Origin: an uncultured Lachnoanaerobaculum sp.
GTDB taxonomy: Bacteria > Bacillota > Clostridia > Lachnospirales > Lachnospiraceae
DNA length: 23,004 bases
Assembly (NCBI RefSeq): GCF_938015485.1
Contig: NZ_CALLVU010000144.1
Coordinates: forward strand, 1-23,004
Direction: 5' to 3'
Positions 1-6,951 of the stretch are shown piece by piece. The notes below the pieces were generated by a model. The model was not told where the DNA came from and made no database searches. It worked only from the letters and a program-made list of their open reading frames with translations. The first letter of the stretch is position 1; each line of letters opens with the position of its first letter. Both the position numbers and the translations under genes were made by a program.

Positions 1-1
1 T

Positions 2-47
2 ACAGTTCATTACATTTTTCGCACAGTACATTATTATTTAGTATAAT
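2..47 (+). promoter_or_regulatory. Agr-type promoter: paired LytTR boxes plus -10
   Basis: ACAGTTCAT at 2-10 and ACAGTACAT at 23-31 form a direct repeat of 9 bp with 12 bp between copies, so the two lie on the same helix face. The first fits the LytTR-family consensus (W-M-M-GTT-N-R-K) at every position; the second has one mismatch. A perfect -10 TATAAT lies at 42-47. The -35 position (about 19-24, TCGCAC) is poor and overlaps the second box, as in promoters that need an activator. An AgrA-like regulator acting here would give autoinduction; that is inference, because the regulator gene is not in the window. Confidence 0.72.
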
Positions 48-98
48 CCGAAACATAGCTTATTCAAAAAGATATTGAAAAAAAAGGAGACTTTAACT

Positions 99-242
99 AT
101 GAAAAAGTATTTATTGCTAATAAGTAAAGGTGTTGCTATATGTTCATTTGTATTTGCAGCCTTTAATGCGAATTCTGCATGTGCATTTATTTATCATCAA
201 CCAAAGTTACCTGATAAGGTGAAGAAGCTGCGTAAATTTTAA
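99..242 (+). CDS. agrD: AgrD-like cyclic lactone autoinducer prepeptide
   Basis: A 47-residue precursor of a secreted cyclic signal peptide. It has the three parts of AgrD. Residues 1-25 are a basic, hydrophobic leader. The core has Cys28 followed by Ala-Phe-Ile-Tyr. The tail, HQPKLPDKVKKLRKF, is proline-containing and charged. The core aligns without gaps with the staphylococcal arrangement, where Cys and the fourth residue after it close a thiolactone and are followed by two residues and a proline. The predicted ring is therefore Cys28 to Tyr32. A good Shine-Dalgarno (AAAAAGGAGA, 81-90) sits 8 nt before the ATG. The protease gene agrB starts 3 nt after the stop, so the two are one transcript. 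Where the N-terminal tail of the mature peptide is cut cannot be read from the sequence. Its small size means it is easily missed. Confidence 0.88.
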   Translation: MKKYLLLISKGVAICSFVFAAFNANSACAFIYHQPKLPDKVKKLRKF

Positions 243-245
243 GCT

Positions 246-824
246 ATGGAGAGACTATCAGAAAAAATCATACAATATATGATTAAGAATAGTATCTTAT
301 CAGAGGATGATAAAGAGATTTATGCATTTGGACTGACGCAAATGATAAGAGCTTTATCAACTATAATTACAACAATCTTTATTGGCTTTTGTTTTGGGAA
401 AATTATTGAAAGTATAGTTTTTGTAGTTTTTACAGCTTTAATAAGAACAAATTCCGGGGGATATCATTCAGATAGTCCTGTAGGTTGTTATTTTATTTCT
501 GTAATAAGTATAATTATTACGCTGTACTTAGTAGGAAAGCAGGTATTTAATGTAAGGCTAATGGTTGTATTACTGGCTGTCTCATTTGTAGTTTTTATTA
601 AGTATGCACCAATAGGGCATGTTAATAAAATGCTGGATAAAATGGAAGAGAGTACATACAAAAGGAGATTGTTATGGATATTACTAACTATTGCTTTTGT
701 AGAGATTGTTTTTGTAGTAGTTCAGAAGCTATATTTATTTAGTGCTGGAGGGTATGCATGTATATTCAGTATGCTGATGTTGATAGTAGGTAAATATAGG
801 TTAAATCGTTTTTATAATATATGA
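246..824 (+). CDS. agrB: AgrB-like autoinducer-processing membrane protease
   Basis: A 192-residue integral membrane protein of the accessory gene regulator B family, the normal size. AgrB cuts the AgrD C-terminal tail and forms the thiolactone. The catalytic pair is visible in GGYHSDSPVGC: His74 and Cys81, seven residues apart as in staphylococcal AgrB. A GGYH block preceded by an Arg-Thr-Asn-Ser stretch is typical. Hydrophobic segments lie around residues 35-65, 82-115 and 140-185. The start is 3 nt after the agrD stop and has only a weak Shine-Dalgarno, so translation is probably coupled to agrD. The order D then B is reversed from the staphylococcal B-D-C-A order. No agrC or agrA follows; they may lie left of the window or elsewhere. 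Confidence 0.92.
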   Translation: MERLSEKIIQYMIKNSILSEDDKEIYAFGLTQMIRALSTIITTIFIGFCFGKIIESIVFVVFTALIRTNSGGYHSDSPVGCYFISVISIIITLYLVGKQVFNVRLMVVLLAVSFVVFIKYAPIGHVNKMLDKMEESTYKRRLLWILLTIAFVEIVFVVVQKLYLFSAGGYACIFSMLMLIVGKYRLNRFYNI

Positions 825-1172
825 AGAATAGAATATGGTTCAATAGTTATTCGGAAATGAATATTATGGTTATTGTATGATATGTCTAACTATAGAATAT
901 TGAGGGAGATGTGATCTGATGTTCAGAAGGATTATAGAAAAATTCGTTTTGAATTATATGAACCCTCAAAGGTATAAGAACGGAGATAGATAATCTGCTT
1001 TATTTCTAAAAATAGCTAATTTTATATATTGATAATATGAAAGTTAGTTATAAAAATAGAGATAAAGCATTGAGTAAACCAAACCCATAGCAGTTTAAAC
1101 CTCATACTTTTTTAAATTAGCGTATTTTGTAGAAAGTTAGAGATTGCGTATTTAAGGAAGGAGAATATAATT
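825..1172. other. 348-bp stretch with one tiny possible ORF
   Basis: This AT-rich interval separates agrB from the secreted-protein gene. I see no clear terminator and no agrC/agrA remnant. It contains one short reading frame with a Shine-Dalgarno (919-993, listed separately). The Shine-Dalgarno of the next gene, AAGGAAGGAGA, is at 1154-1164. Confidence 0.5.
919..993 (+). CDS. possible 24-residue basic small protein
   Basis: A short frame with an ATG start and GGGAGAT 8 nt upstream encodes 24 residues that begin MFRRIIEKFVLNYMN and end KNGDR. It is basic and could be amphipathic. I do not recognise it. It lies between agrB and the next secreted-protein gene, so it could be a small peptide made with the agr transcript, a remnant, or chance. 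The only support is the ribosome binding site and its position. Confidence 0.25.
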   Translation: MFRRIIEKFVLNYMNPQRYKNGDR

Positions 1173-2267
1173 GTGAAAAAGTATAACTTGAAAAAAAGAT
1201 CATTTTGGGCAACACTAATGCTTATAATGGCAATATTTTTAATGATGCCATTACAGGTTTCAGCAACAAATTCGGATGTTACAACTCAACAAAAAAGCAT
1301 TATAGAATCGAATTATACATATCCAGTACAGCCTGGTACAGAAGAGTGGGAACAATTAGACCATGGTGAAAGAGTACTTGCTTGCCAAATTCCAGAGGAA
1401 GTAATGGAACAAATGACAACTGAGGAACTAGCAACAGTGGTATTGGAATATCCATGTTTTTTTGACATGATATTTTATGATTCCTATCAAGATGGGTTCG
1501 AAGCTGTGAGAGATAATTTTAATGGATTACAAGTACTTTTAAAAAGAGAAGACCTGGCTGAAGGTTTGTTAAAAATATATAGAGAAACAGATGTTAAACA
1601 AATGCTTTCTTTAAATGACGAACAAATATTTGATGAAACATTGGATTTGCTTTATTTAGAAACATTGATAGCACAACCAGAAGTTAGGGAATCAGCATCA
1701 GAAGAACAACTAAATGAAATAAATTCAATAGCTGAATTAAATTATAGTTTTCAGAGAGATAACCAAGAATCTATACCATCACTCTCACTATCTGGTTATT
1801 ATGAAAGTGTAGAACAACAAATGAGTAGTACTTCAACTGTGAGAACACCAAATGGCACAGTAGTTCCAGTTATAATTAGGAAAGAAAAAGATTTTTCAGC
1901 TGTAGAAAAATCAATGGTAAGATCCCGTATATTATCAGAATTCCCAGGCTCTCGTGTTGTAGGAGATGCTACTATAAGATATAACTGCCACGCTTTTGCA
2001 TGGGCTAATAACAGAAGTGTATGGATGAATGATCCTTCAGCGTATTGGAATGATGGAAGCTATAGATTAATCACTTCAAATTCTCCGTCTGCAGTTGGAC
2101 AAAAAGCATATTATCCTGGTTATCAGAAAGAGCATAGTGGTAATGTTATAAGAATGAATGGAAATCAAATTCTTTCCAAGTGGGGTCCACAATGTTTGGT
2201 TGAGCATAGCGTTGGTAACTGCCCGTACTCTTTTGTCCCGTTATCAGTGAAATTTTATGGAAGATAG
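1173..2267 (+). CDS. secreted protein with NCHAFAW cysteine-hydrolase-like domain
   Basis: A 364-residue protein with a GTG start set by AAGGAAGGAGA at 1154-1164. Residues 1-31 are a Sec signal peptide (basic start, hydrophobic core, VSA cleavage site). Residues about 50-140 (PGTEEWEQL..., EELATVVLEYP, DGFEAVRDNFNGLQ) resemble an N-terminal region I know from other secreted Firmicutes proteins of unknown role. The C-terminal third carries YNCHAFAW (Cys272-His273), a WMNDPSAYWNDGSY block, EHSGNVI (His321) and SKWG (335-338). A Cys followed by a later His and a polar residue suggests a papain/NlpC-like cysteine hydrolase fold; this is a motif-based inference. It might act on the cell wall or on peptides, and may equally be a toxin-like effector. 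It follows agrDB but has its own ribosome site, and I found no paired AgrA boxes in front of it. Confidence 0.75.
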   Translation: MKKYNLKKRSFWATLMLIMAIFLMMPLQVSATNSDVTTQQKSIIESNYTYPVQPGTEEWEQLDHGERVLACQIPEEVMEQMTTEELATVVLEYPCFFDMIFYDSYQDGFEAVRDNFNGLQVLLKREDLAEGLLKIYRETDVKQMLSLNDEQIFDETLDLLYLETLIAQPEVRESASEEQLNEINSIAELNYSFQRDNQESIPSLSLSGYYESVEQQMSSTSTVRTPNGTVVPVIIRKEKDFSAVEKSMVRSRILSEFPGSRVVGDATIRYNCHAFAWANNRSVWMNDPSAYWNDGSYRLITSNSPSAVGQKAYYPGYQKEHSGNVIRMNGNQILSKWGPQCLVEHSVGNCPYSFVPLSVKFYGR

Positions 2268-2306
2268 ATTATAAAAAATAAATAGAAGTTTCAAGTAACG
2301 GTAATA

Positions 2307-2333
2307 GGGTAGAGCTGTTTTCAGTTTCTACCC
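2307..2333 (+). terminator. hairpin after the secreted-protein gene
   Basis: GGGTAGA (2307-2313) pairs with TCTACCC (2327-2333), with CTG/CAG inside. Only a weak T-rich stretch follows, so termination may be inefficient. Confidence 0.35.
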
Positions 2334-2759
2334 ACATTTATTAATGAAAATACTAAATATATTACAAATAACATTAAAAAACAGTCTTATACCAAAAAAG
2401 AAAACAATATAAGTGTTGTTTCTACATATCAGCAACAATATAGGGGTATTCCACTTGAGGACAACTTTTTTACAGTGTGTTCAGAGTCAGATGGTGTATT
2501 TTCTGTAATAGACAGATGGTCAGAGATAAGTGAAATTGATGGCAGTCAGATTATTGAACCTATAGCCATTCATAAAGCAGAAGAAATTTTAGATAGTAAA
2601 TTAAATTTTAAGGCACCTGAAATAGACAGTTGTGAGTATGTGTACAAAAAAACAGAAAATGGGACATACCGTTTGAATTTAAAACTTGTTTCAGAAAATA
2701 ATCAACAACATTATGTTGATGCAGTTTCGGGAGATTTAGAAACAGTAGAAATAGAATAA
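2313..2759 (+). pseudogene. 5'-truncated PepSY-like secreted protein fragment
   Basis: The frame is open from just after a stop at 2310 to the TAA at 2757-2759, but has no usable start: the first GTG is at 2475, deep inside a continuous protein-like sequence and without a Shine-Dalgarno. The readable part includes YRGIPLEDNFFTV, a helix-like IAIHKAEEILDSKL, and a final HYVDAVSGDLETVEIE. A strand ending in 'vDa.sGe' is the signature of the C-terminal end of PepSY/FTP-type inhibitory domains. The N-terminus, with any signal peptide, is missing, so this is most likely the tail of a longer secreted or lipoprotein gene. Assignment to PepSY rests on the short terminal motif only. Confidence 0.5.
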
Positions 2760-2767
2760 TTATATTG

Positions 2768-2808
2768 AATCTCTGAGGATAAATGAATATTTTTCTTCAG
2801 AGATTTTT
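2768..2808 (+). terminator. intrinsic terminator after the PepSY-like fragment
   Basis: AATCTCTGA (2768-2776) pairs perfectly with TCAGAGATT (2797-2805), followed by T residues. The loop is about 20 nt and AT-rich. Confidence 0.6.
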
Positions 2809-2825
2809 ACGGGAGGTACTGTACG

Positions 2826-3501
2826 ATGAAGTCATTTTCGCTTTATACCTTAATAATTATAGTTTTATTGACTGCATGTTCTAAAAAAGGGATTTTAGAA
2901 AATACCCAAAGTTCTACTGTTATAAATGTTGATGAATCAAAAGCCACAGTTTATGATTTTACGGATAATCAACTTACTGACACAGAAGTAAAGGAATTGG
3001 AAAGTCTTATATTCCCGATGGAGGTGGAAACTCCTGAAATAAACTATACAGATATGGAACAGGATCTTTTATCAGTCTATACGGAACCTATAAAAAATGA
3101 TTATAAGTTTTGGGGTCGTCTTTCAAATGACGGATATTGCTACATTCTCGGCATATCAAAACAGGAAGAACCTGTTTTAAAAGATTTAGATTATAGACTT
3201 GATGAAAGTAGCGGATATATTCAGCTGGGACATTGGATCGTTAAAGGGCATAGAAGATGCCGATACTGTTAATGAAATAGTAAAGGTTTTAAAAAATTCC
3301 GAGGTATATTATTTAGGGGCAACATCTTATGAGGATTTGTTGATTCTTACAAAAAAAGATGGAAGTGAAATAGAGTTGCAGATTCTACCGTATTATCCTG
3401 AATTATTTACCGGAGAAGGGTTTATTTTGGGAGATGCCGTTTATTACAGCCCCGGAAGGGAAGAATGGCTTGAATTAATGGATAAATATTTTAATAAGTG
3501 A
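2826..3501 (+). pseudogene. frameshifted lipoprotein of unknown function
   Basis: The first part (2826-3272) begins with a lipoprotein signal peptide ending LLTAC (lipobox Cys18) and has GGGAGG 9 nt upstream of its ATG. It reads well up to about 3245 and then runs into a short, Arg/Cys-rich tail. The overlapping +1 frame (to 3501) carries the natural continuation: IEDADTVNEIVKVLKNS, YLGATSYEDLLILTKKDG, then YYPELFTGEGFILGDA and a Trp/Leu-rich end. Removing one G from the GGG at 3246-3248 joins the two as VKGIEDAD and gives about 224 residues. I do not recognise the family; it looks like a small extracellular lipoprotein with alternating strands and helices. The shift could be a mutation or a sequencing error. 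Confidence 0.65.
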
Positions 3502-3725
3502 TATTTTGCAAAATTTTTATATATGCTCTATTGTTTAATGGATATGCTGCCTTTTTGGTAGAAAAGACAGATAATATAAAAGCGTTTTTGAAGAAGCAAA
3601 GAGTAGAGGCAATAGAGTATTAAGCGGTTATAATTTTCAGTCATGTAACTATTAAATTTTATGAATGTGATTGTGGAGCTTTATAGAACTATCCTAAACT
3701 GAAAATAGAATATATAGTATTCATT

Positions 3726-3766
3726 GGAGGATTTCGCATGCCAAAATGCAGGAGTCCTCCTTTTTT
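3726..3766 (+). terminator. terminator-like leader hairpin containing a Shine-Dalgarno
   Basis: GGAGGA (3726-3731) pairs with TCCTCC (3755-3760), and GCAT/ATGC pairs inside; T6 follows at 3761-3766. The left arm is also an ideal Shine-Dalgarno 7 nt before an in-frame ATG at 3738, so the hairpin could end transcription from upstream or attenuate the next gene. Confidence 0.55.
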
Positions 3767-3815
3767 GTTCAAAAAATCGGATTTGAAATTTTGGATAAAA
3801 AGGAGGATTTCACAA

Positions 3816-4214
3816 ATGACAGATGATAGAAAATATATCTATGTAAAAGGTGAAAAGATATATGTATCCGACGAAATATATAAAGCATATAAGAAACAAG
3901 TCAATCATGAGGCTTATTTAAATAAATCAGATAAAAAACATAAGGTTTACGGGTATGAGGATTACAAGATTGATTTGAATTCCGTTGTAGATGAAGATGT
4001 GGATATCGAAAAAATCATTGAAACTAAAATGAGAATCAAGGATCTATATCAGGCACTGCGAAAGCTAAATGATGAAGAGCTAAAGGTGATAGATTCTTTG
4101 TATTTCAAAAAAATGACTATTCGTGATTTAGCAAAAGAGCAACAGGTATCTTCTAAGAAGATTTTCAGTTTTAGAAATAAGATTTTAAAAAAGTTAAGAG
4201 AGATGCTTAAATAG
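3816..4214 (+). CDS. sigma-70 region-4-like regulator of a mobile element
   Basis: A 132-residue protein of the short sigma-factor-like family common in integrative elements of Lachnospiraceae. The N-terminus (YIYVKGEKIYVSDEIYKAYK) is the typical opening of that family. The C-terminal 60 residues form a sigma-region-4-type helix-turn-helix: LYQALRKLNDEELKVIDSLYF, then MTIRDLAKEQQVSSKKIFSFRNKILKKLREML. There is no region 2, so it is probably a promoter-binding regulator rather than a full sigma factor. I chose the ATG at 3816 because AAAAAGGAGG (3797-3806) lies 9 nt before it and the length then fits the family. A longer start at 3738 adds 26 unlikely residues but has its own Shine-Dalgarno. 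It sits upstream of the serine recombinase and may control it. Confidence 0.78.
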   Translation: MTDDRKYIYVKGEKIYVSDEIYKAYKKQVNHEAYLNKSDKKHKVYGYEDYKIDLNSVVDEDVDIEKIIETKMRIKDLYQALRKLNDEELKVIDSLYFKKMTIRDLAKEQQVSSKKIFSFRNKILKKLREMLK

Positions 4215-4224
4215 TAACTAATGA

Positions 4225-4266
4225 GTAGGGGACAGACCGGATTTGTAGTTTGTTCCCTACTTTTTT
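4225..4266 (+). terminator. intrinsic terminator after the sigma-like gene
   Basis: GTAGGGGACA (4225-4234) pairs with TGTTCCCTAC (4251-4260), 10 bp with one G-U pair, followed directly by T6. Confidence 0.88.
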
Positions 4267-4374
4267 AAAAAAATTTTAAAAAGTGGAAACAAAAGCATCT
4301 GAAAGTAAGGTTTATATATAGAGGGGAAAATTTTACCTTTGGAAAATTGAATATATTTTTGAAAATATAAGAAT

Positions 4375-4720
4375 TTTGTACCTTGAAAGCTAAATAGACC
4401 AAAACAGGACATTAACCATTTATGGAGCATCTGTCAACAAACGCTAAGACCTTTCTGCTGAGAAGATGATGATTTGAGGGAATAACCACATATCCCCTTG
4501 TAATCTCGGTTTAAACATATACTTGCAAATACAAAGGATAAAAGAAAGTGAGCGACAAATTTGTATGTTAAAAAATAGGTTTGGCAGCCTATTTGCGATG
4601 ATGTAAATGGGGATAATGATACTTCTTTAGTGAAAGCCGGCTCATCTTGAAAAGAGGCGGAGGTGAAATTCCTATGTTGTGTGCCAAGACACCTGTTAAT
4701 GTCATAAAACTTAAAGATAT
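4375..4720 (+). ncRNA. candidate structured RNA or leader before the recombinase module
   Basis: About 500 nt between the terminator at 4266 and the next start at 4775 lack any good reading frame, yet from about 4375 the base composition is less AT-biased than ordinary intergenic DNA here. Several local helices can be drawn: AAATAGG (4573-4579) with CCTATTT (4588-4594); AGGTG (4661-4665) with CACCT (4690-4694); and alternatively GTGT (4679-4682) with ACAC (4689-4692). Segments such as GAGGGAATAACCACATATCC and GAGGCGGAGGTGAAATTCCT look familiar from the same place in related integrative elements, but I cannot confirm that here. It could be a trans-acting RNA, a long 5' leader of the recombinase operon, or the element's end sequence. 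I know no matching RNA class. Confidence 0.35.
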
Positions 4721-4774
4721 TTGAATTTTAAAAATCATGGTAAACATATTTATAATATAAATACAAGGAGATTT

Positions 4775-4933
4775 ATGAAAAGCGATATAACAAAATTACA
4801 GATTAATACAATTATAGCTTTAGCATTGATGAGATATTTATACAGAAAAAGAGAAATATCAGAAAAGGTTTATCGAAAAATCTTACAAAAGTATGGAAAG
4901 GTATTGATTGCCAAAGAGAGTAAATTATGTTAA
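4775..4933 (+). CDS. SHOCT-like small protein preceding the recombinase
   Basis: A 52-residue basic protein. The pattern, ITKLQINTIIALALMRYLYRK followed by ISEKVYRKILQKYGK, resembles the SHOCT-type small domain (hydrophobic helix, then Ile-x-x-x-x-Tyr and Lys-rich helix) often encoded just before large serine recombinases in clostridial integrative elements. Such proteins may help excision, but no role is shown here. ATG 4775 is preferred because AAGGAG lies at 4765-4770; a TTG at 4721 would add residues that look like noise. The recombinase starts 36 nt downstream, so the two are probably co-transcribed. Confidence 0.6.
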   Translation: MKSDITKLQINTIIALALMRYLYRKREISEKVYRKILQKYGKVLIAKESKLC

Positions 4934-4950
4934 TATAAAATAACAAAACG

Positions 4951-4975
4951 AGGAGTACAAAAAGATGAAATGATG
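4951..4975 (+). promoter_or_regulatory. Shine-Dalgarno and two-codon mini-ORF at recombinase start
   Basis: AGGAG (4951-4955) is 9 nt from an ATG at 4965 that reads ATG-AAA-TGA. That stop overlaps the recombinase ATG codons at 4970 and 4973, which are 14 and 17 nt from the Shine-Dalgarno. Ribosomes may start at the mini-ORF and re-initiate, lowering recombinase output. Confidence 0.4.
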
Positions 4976-6646
4976 GTAAAGAAAAGAGTAGTGGCTATAT
5001 ATGCGAGAGTATCGACTGAGCATGAGGCTCAAATTTCTGCATTGGGTAATCAAATTCAGTATTATGATGATTTATTTGAAAAACATCCTGAGTGGGAACT
5101 ATATGATCGCTATATAGATGAAGGAATAACAGGTACTTCTGTTAAAAAGAGAAAAAATTTTATGAGAATGATGCAAGACGCATCAAAAAATAAATTTGAT
5201 CTTATTGTAACAAGAGAGGTATCTAGGTTTGCAAGAAATACAGTTGATACACTACAGCAAACTCGTATATTAAGGCGAGAAGGTGTAGAAGTATATTTTA
5301 CAGAAGATAACATATGGACAATGAATGATGAAGATGGTGAATTAAGACTGACAATTATGGCGACACTTGCACAAAATGAAAGCAAGAAAACATCTGTCAG
5401 AGTAAAAGCAGGACAAATGATTTCATTTAAAAATGGTGTTCTATATGGAAACGGTAATATACTAGGGTATGACAGAATTGGTAAAGAGTATGTGGTTAAT
5501 GAATTGCAAGCAAGAACGGTGCGTAGAATTTTTGATTTATACTTAGATGGAAATGGTGTTAGAAAAATTCAATTTGTACTGGAAAAAGAAGGACATTTAA
5601 CAGCTACAGGACTTACAAAATGGCAACCTGGGAATATCAGCAGAATATTAAGGAACTCCTTTTATTGTGGTACAATAGTTTATCGTAAGCAATTTGTTCC
5701 GGATTTTTTAGAACAGAAAAAAATAAATAATTTTGGTGAGGTTGATAAAGTCATTGTTGAAGGTAGACATACCCCAATTGTTACAAAAGAACAGTTTGAA
5801 AAAGTTCAGCAAATACTTAGTAGCAAGTCAGAGTCGGTGCATAATAAAGGCTGTAGAGGAAAAAAAATCTCCAAAGATGTTTGGTGTCGTAAAATGAAAT
5901 GTGAATGTGGTAGTTCCTACAATCGTGTTACATGGCACAAATCGTCTGAAGGACCTCAATATGCATACCAATGTTATAGCCAGATAAGGACAGGATCATT
6001 TAAAACTCGTGAGAGAAAAGGACTTAGTACTGAAGGAATTTGTGTAACTAAAATGGTTCCAAGATGGAAATTAGAAGTTATGGCTGATATAATATTTCAA
6101 AAATTTTGGAATGATAGAGAAGGAGTCCTTGCAATTGCGAACGAAATGCTGGACAATTGCTATGAAAACGAACATGATAACGAGGTGATAGATCGTAAGC
6201 GTGATTTAGAAGATAAAATGGAACTATGGAATCGAAAGTATAACAATCTTTTAGACATGCGAATGGCTGGAGAAATTGAAAAAGACAGGTACGACGAAAA
6301 GCGTGAACAAATTCTGAAAGAACAGCAACATCTGAAAAAGCAGTTAGAAATAATAGGTGGAGAAACCGGTTTATCAGATGACATATATATGGACAAAGTT
6401 GAAATTCTTAAATACGGCTTAGAACAGAATTTCAATTTTTCAACGAGACATATTCCGGAAGAAGTTATTGATGCATTTATAAAGGAAATTATCGTATGCC
6501 AAGATGGATTTATATGGAAATTGAATTTAACTCCAGATGACGAGTTAAAGATGCAAGTGGACGGAAGAACAAACAATTATACAGTAACCCAAACAGAACT
6601 TTCCTCTGATATGACACAGCAGCACAGGCAGCTATCGCTGAGATGA
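4970..6646 (+). CDS. large serine recombinase of an integrative element
   Basis: A 558-residue site-specific recombinase. It should cut and join attachment sites through a Ser-linked intermediate to integrate or excise the element. The resolvase domain is at about 5-150: IYARVST with catalytic Ser15, then VTREVSRFARN, carrying the conserved arginines. The recombinase domain (about 160-270) includes GVRKIQFVLEKEG and the ISRILRNSFYCGTIVY block. A zinc ribbon follows at about 305-365 (CRKMKCECG ... CYSQ ... C). A long charged coiled coil lies at about 400-465. Length and domains match intact TnpX/Tn1549-like enzymes. No conjugation or replication genes are present, so the rest of the element has been lost or lies elsewhere. 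The attachment sites are not recognisable. Confidence 0.95.
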   Translation: MMVKKRVVAIYARVSTEHEAQISALGNQIQYYDDLFEKHPEWELYDRYIDEGITGTSVKKRKNFMRMMQDASKNKFDLIVTREVSRFARNTVDTLQQTRILRREGVEVYFTEDNIWTMNDEDGELRLTIMATLAQNESKKTSVRVKAGQMISFKNGVLYGNGNILGYDRIGKEYVVNELQARTVRRIFDLYLDGNGVRKIQFVLEKEGHLTATGLTKWQPGNISRILRNSFYCGTIVYRKQFVPDFLEQKKINNFGEVDKVIVEGRHTPIVTKEQFEKVQQILSSKSESVHNKGCRGKKISKDVWCRKMKCECGSSYNRVTWHKSSEGPQYAYQCYSQIRTGSFKTRERKGLSTEGICVTKMVPRWKLEVMADIIFQKFWNDREGVLAIANEMLDNCYENEHDNEVIDRKRDLEDKMELWNRKYNNLLDMRMAGEIEKDRYDEKREQILKEQQHLKKQLEIIGGETGLSDDIYMDKVEILKYGLEQNFNFSTRHIPEEVIDAFIKEIIVCQDGFIWKLNLTPDDELKMQVDGRTNNYTVTQTELSSDMTQQHRQLSLR

Positions 6647-6676
6647 ACAACAAATAATATATAGAAATACAGTTTG

Positions 6677-6706
6677 GAGCAGACGCGAGGGCGTCTGCTC
6701 TTTTTT
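6677..6706 (+). terminator. strong intrinsic terminator after the recombinase
   Basis: GAGCAGACGC (6677-6686) and GCGTCTGCTC (6691-6700) form a perfect 10-bp stem with a GAGG loop, followed by T6. The IS end sequence begins on the next base. Confidence 0.95.
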
Positions 6707-6758
6707 GGTTCTTTGTCAAGTTTTGGGGTGGGTTGATTTTTCAGCTCACTTTTTATTT
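6707..6758 (+). repeat. solo ISL3-family IS end, direct copy of 9419-9470
   Basis: The first 52 bases beginning GGTTCTTTGTCAAG are repeated at 9419 with only two mismatches seen (t/g at base 16, t/a at base 40), then the copies diverge. The second copy is the left end of a decayed ISL3-family element, so this is probably a leftover end of another copy. No transposase sequence follows here. Confidence 0.75.
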
Positions 6759-6859
6759 TACAAAATGTTTTAATAAATAATATCACCTTACAACTCATCT
6801 TAAAAAACAATTCTTAAATGAATCTCAATATTTTTTTATCGAATAACAATATATTTTTA

Positions 6860-6888
6860 TTGCTAAACATTAAATTATATGTTATCAT
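6860..6888 (+). promoter_or_regulatory. likely promoter of the DUF2975 operon
   Basis: TTGCTA (6860-6865), a 17-bp spacer and TATCAT (6883-6888) match the sigma-A consensus at 4/6 and 5/6 positions. It lies 63 bp before the first gene. The rest of 6759-6951 is AT-rich with no other feature that I can see. Confidence 0.45.
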
Positions 6889-6951
6889 GTTCCCAGTATT
6901 AATGAATTTTTTACAGCTTGTAAATATCTATATGTAAAGTAGGAGGTTGTG

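Noticed and set aside
1040..1048. Single LytTR-like 9-mer AAAGTTAGT before the secreted-protein gene
   Set aside because: No second copy at 21-bp spacing and no suitable -10 next to it; AT-rich 9-mers of this type occur by chance.
3241..3252. Programmed ribosomal frameshift in the lipoprotein gene
   Set aside because: The shift needed is +1, and AAAGGGC is not in the phase needed for a -1 slippery heptamer; no stimulatory structure was seen.
3498..3623. 41-codon GTG frame after the lipoprotein (ends RVEAIEY)
   Set aside because: It overlaps the previous stop but has no Shine-Dalgarno and no recognisable family; chance or debris is as likely.
4375..4720. Group II intron or known large ornate RNA (GOLLD/ROOL/HEARO type)
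   Set aside because: No intron 5' GUGYG start with domain V hairpin, no intron protein, and too short for the known large RNAs.
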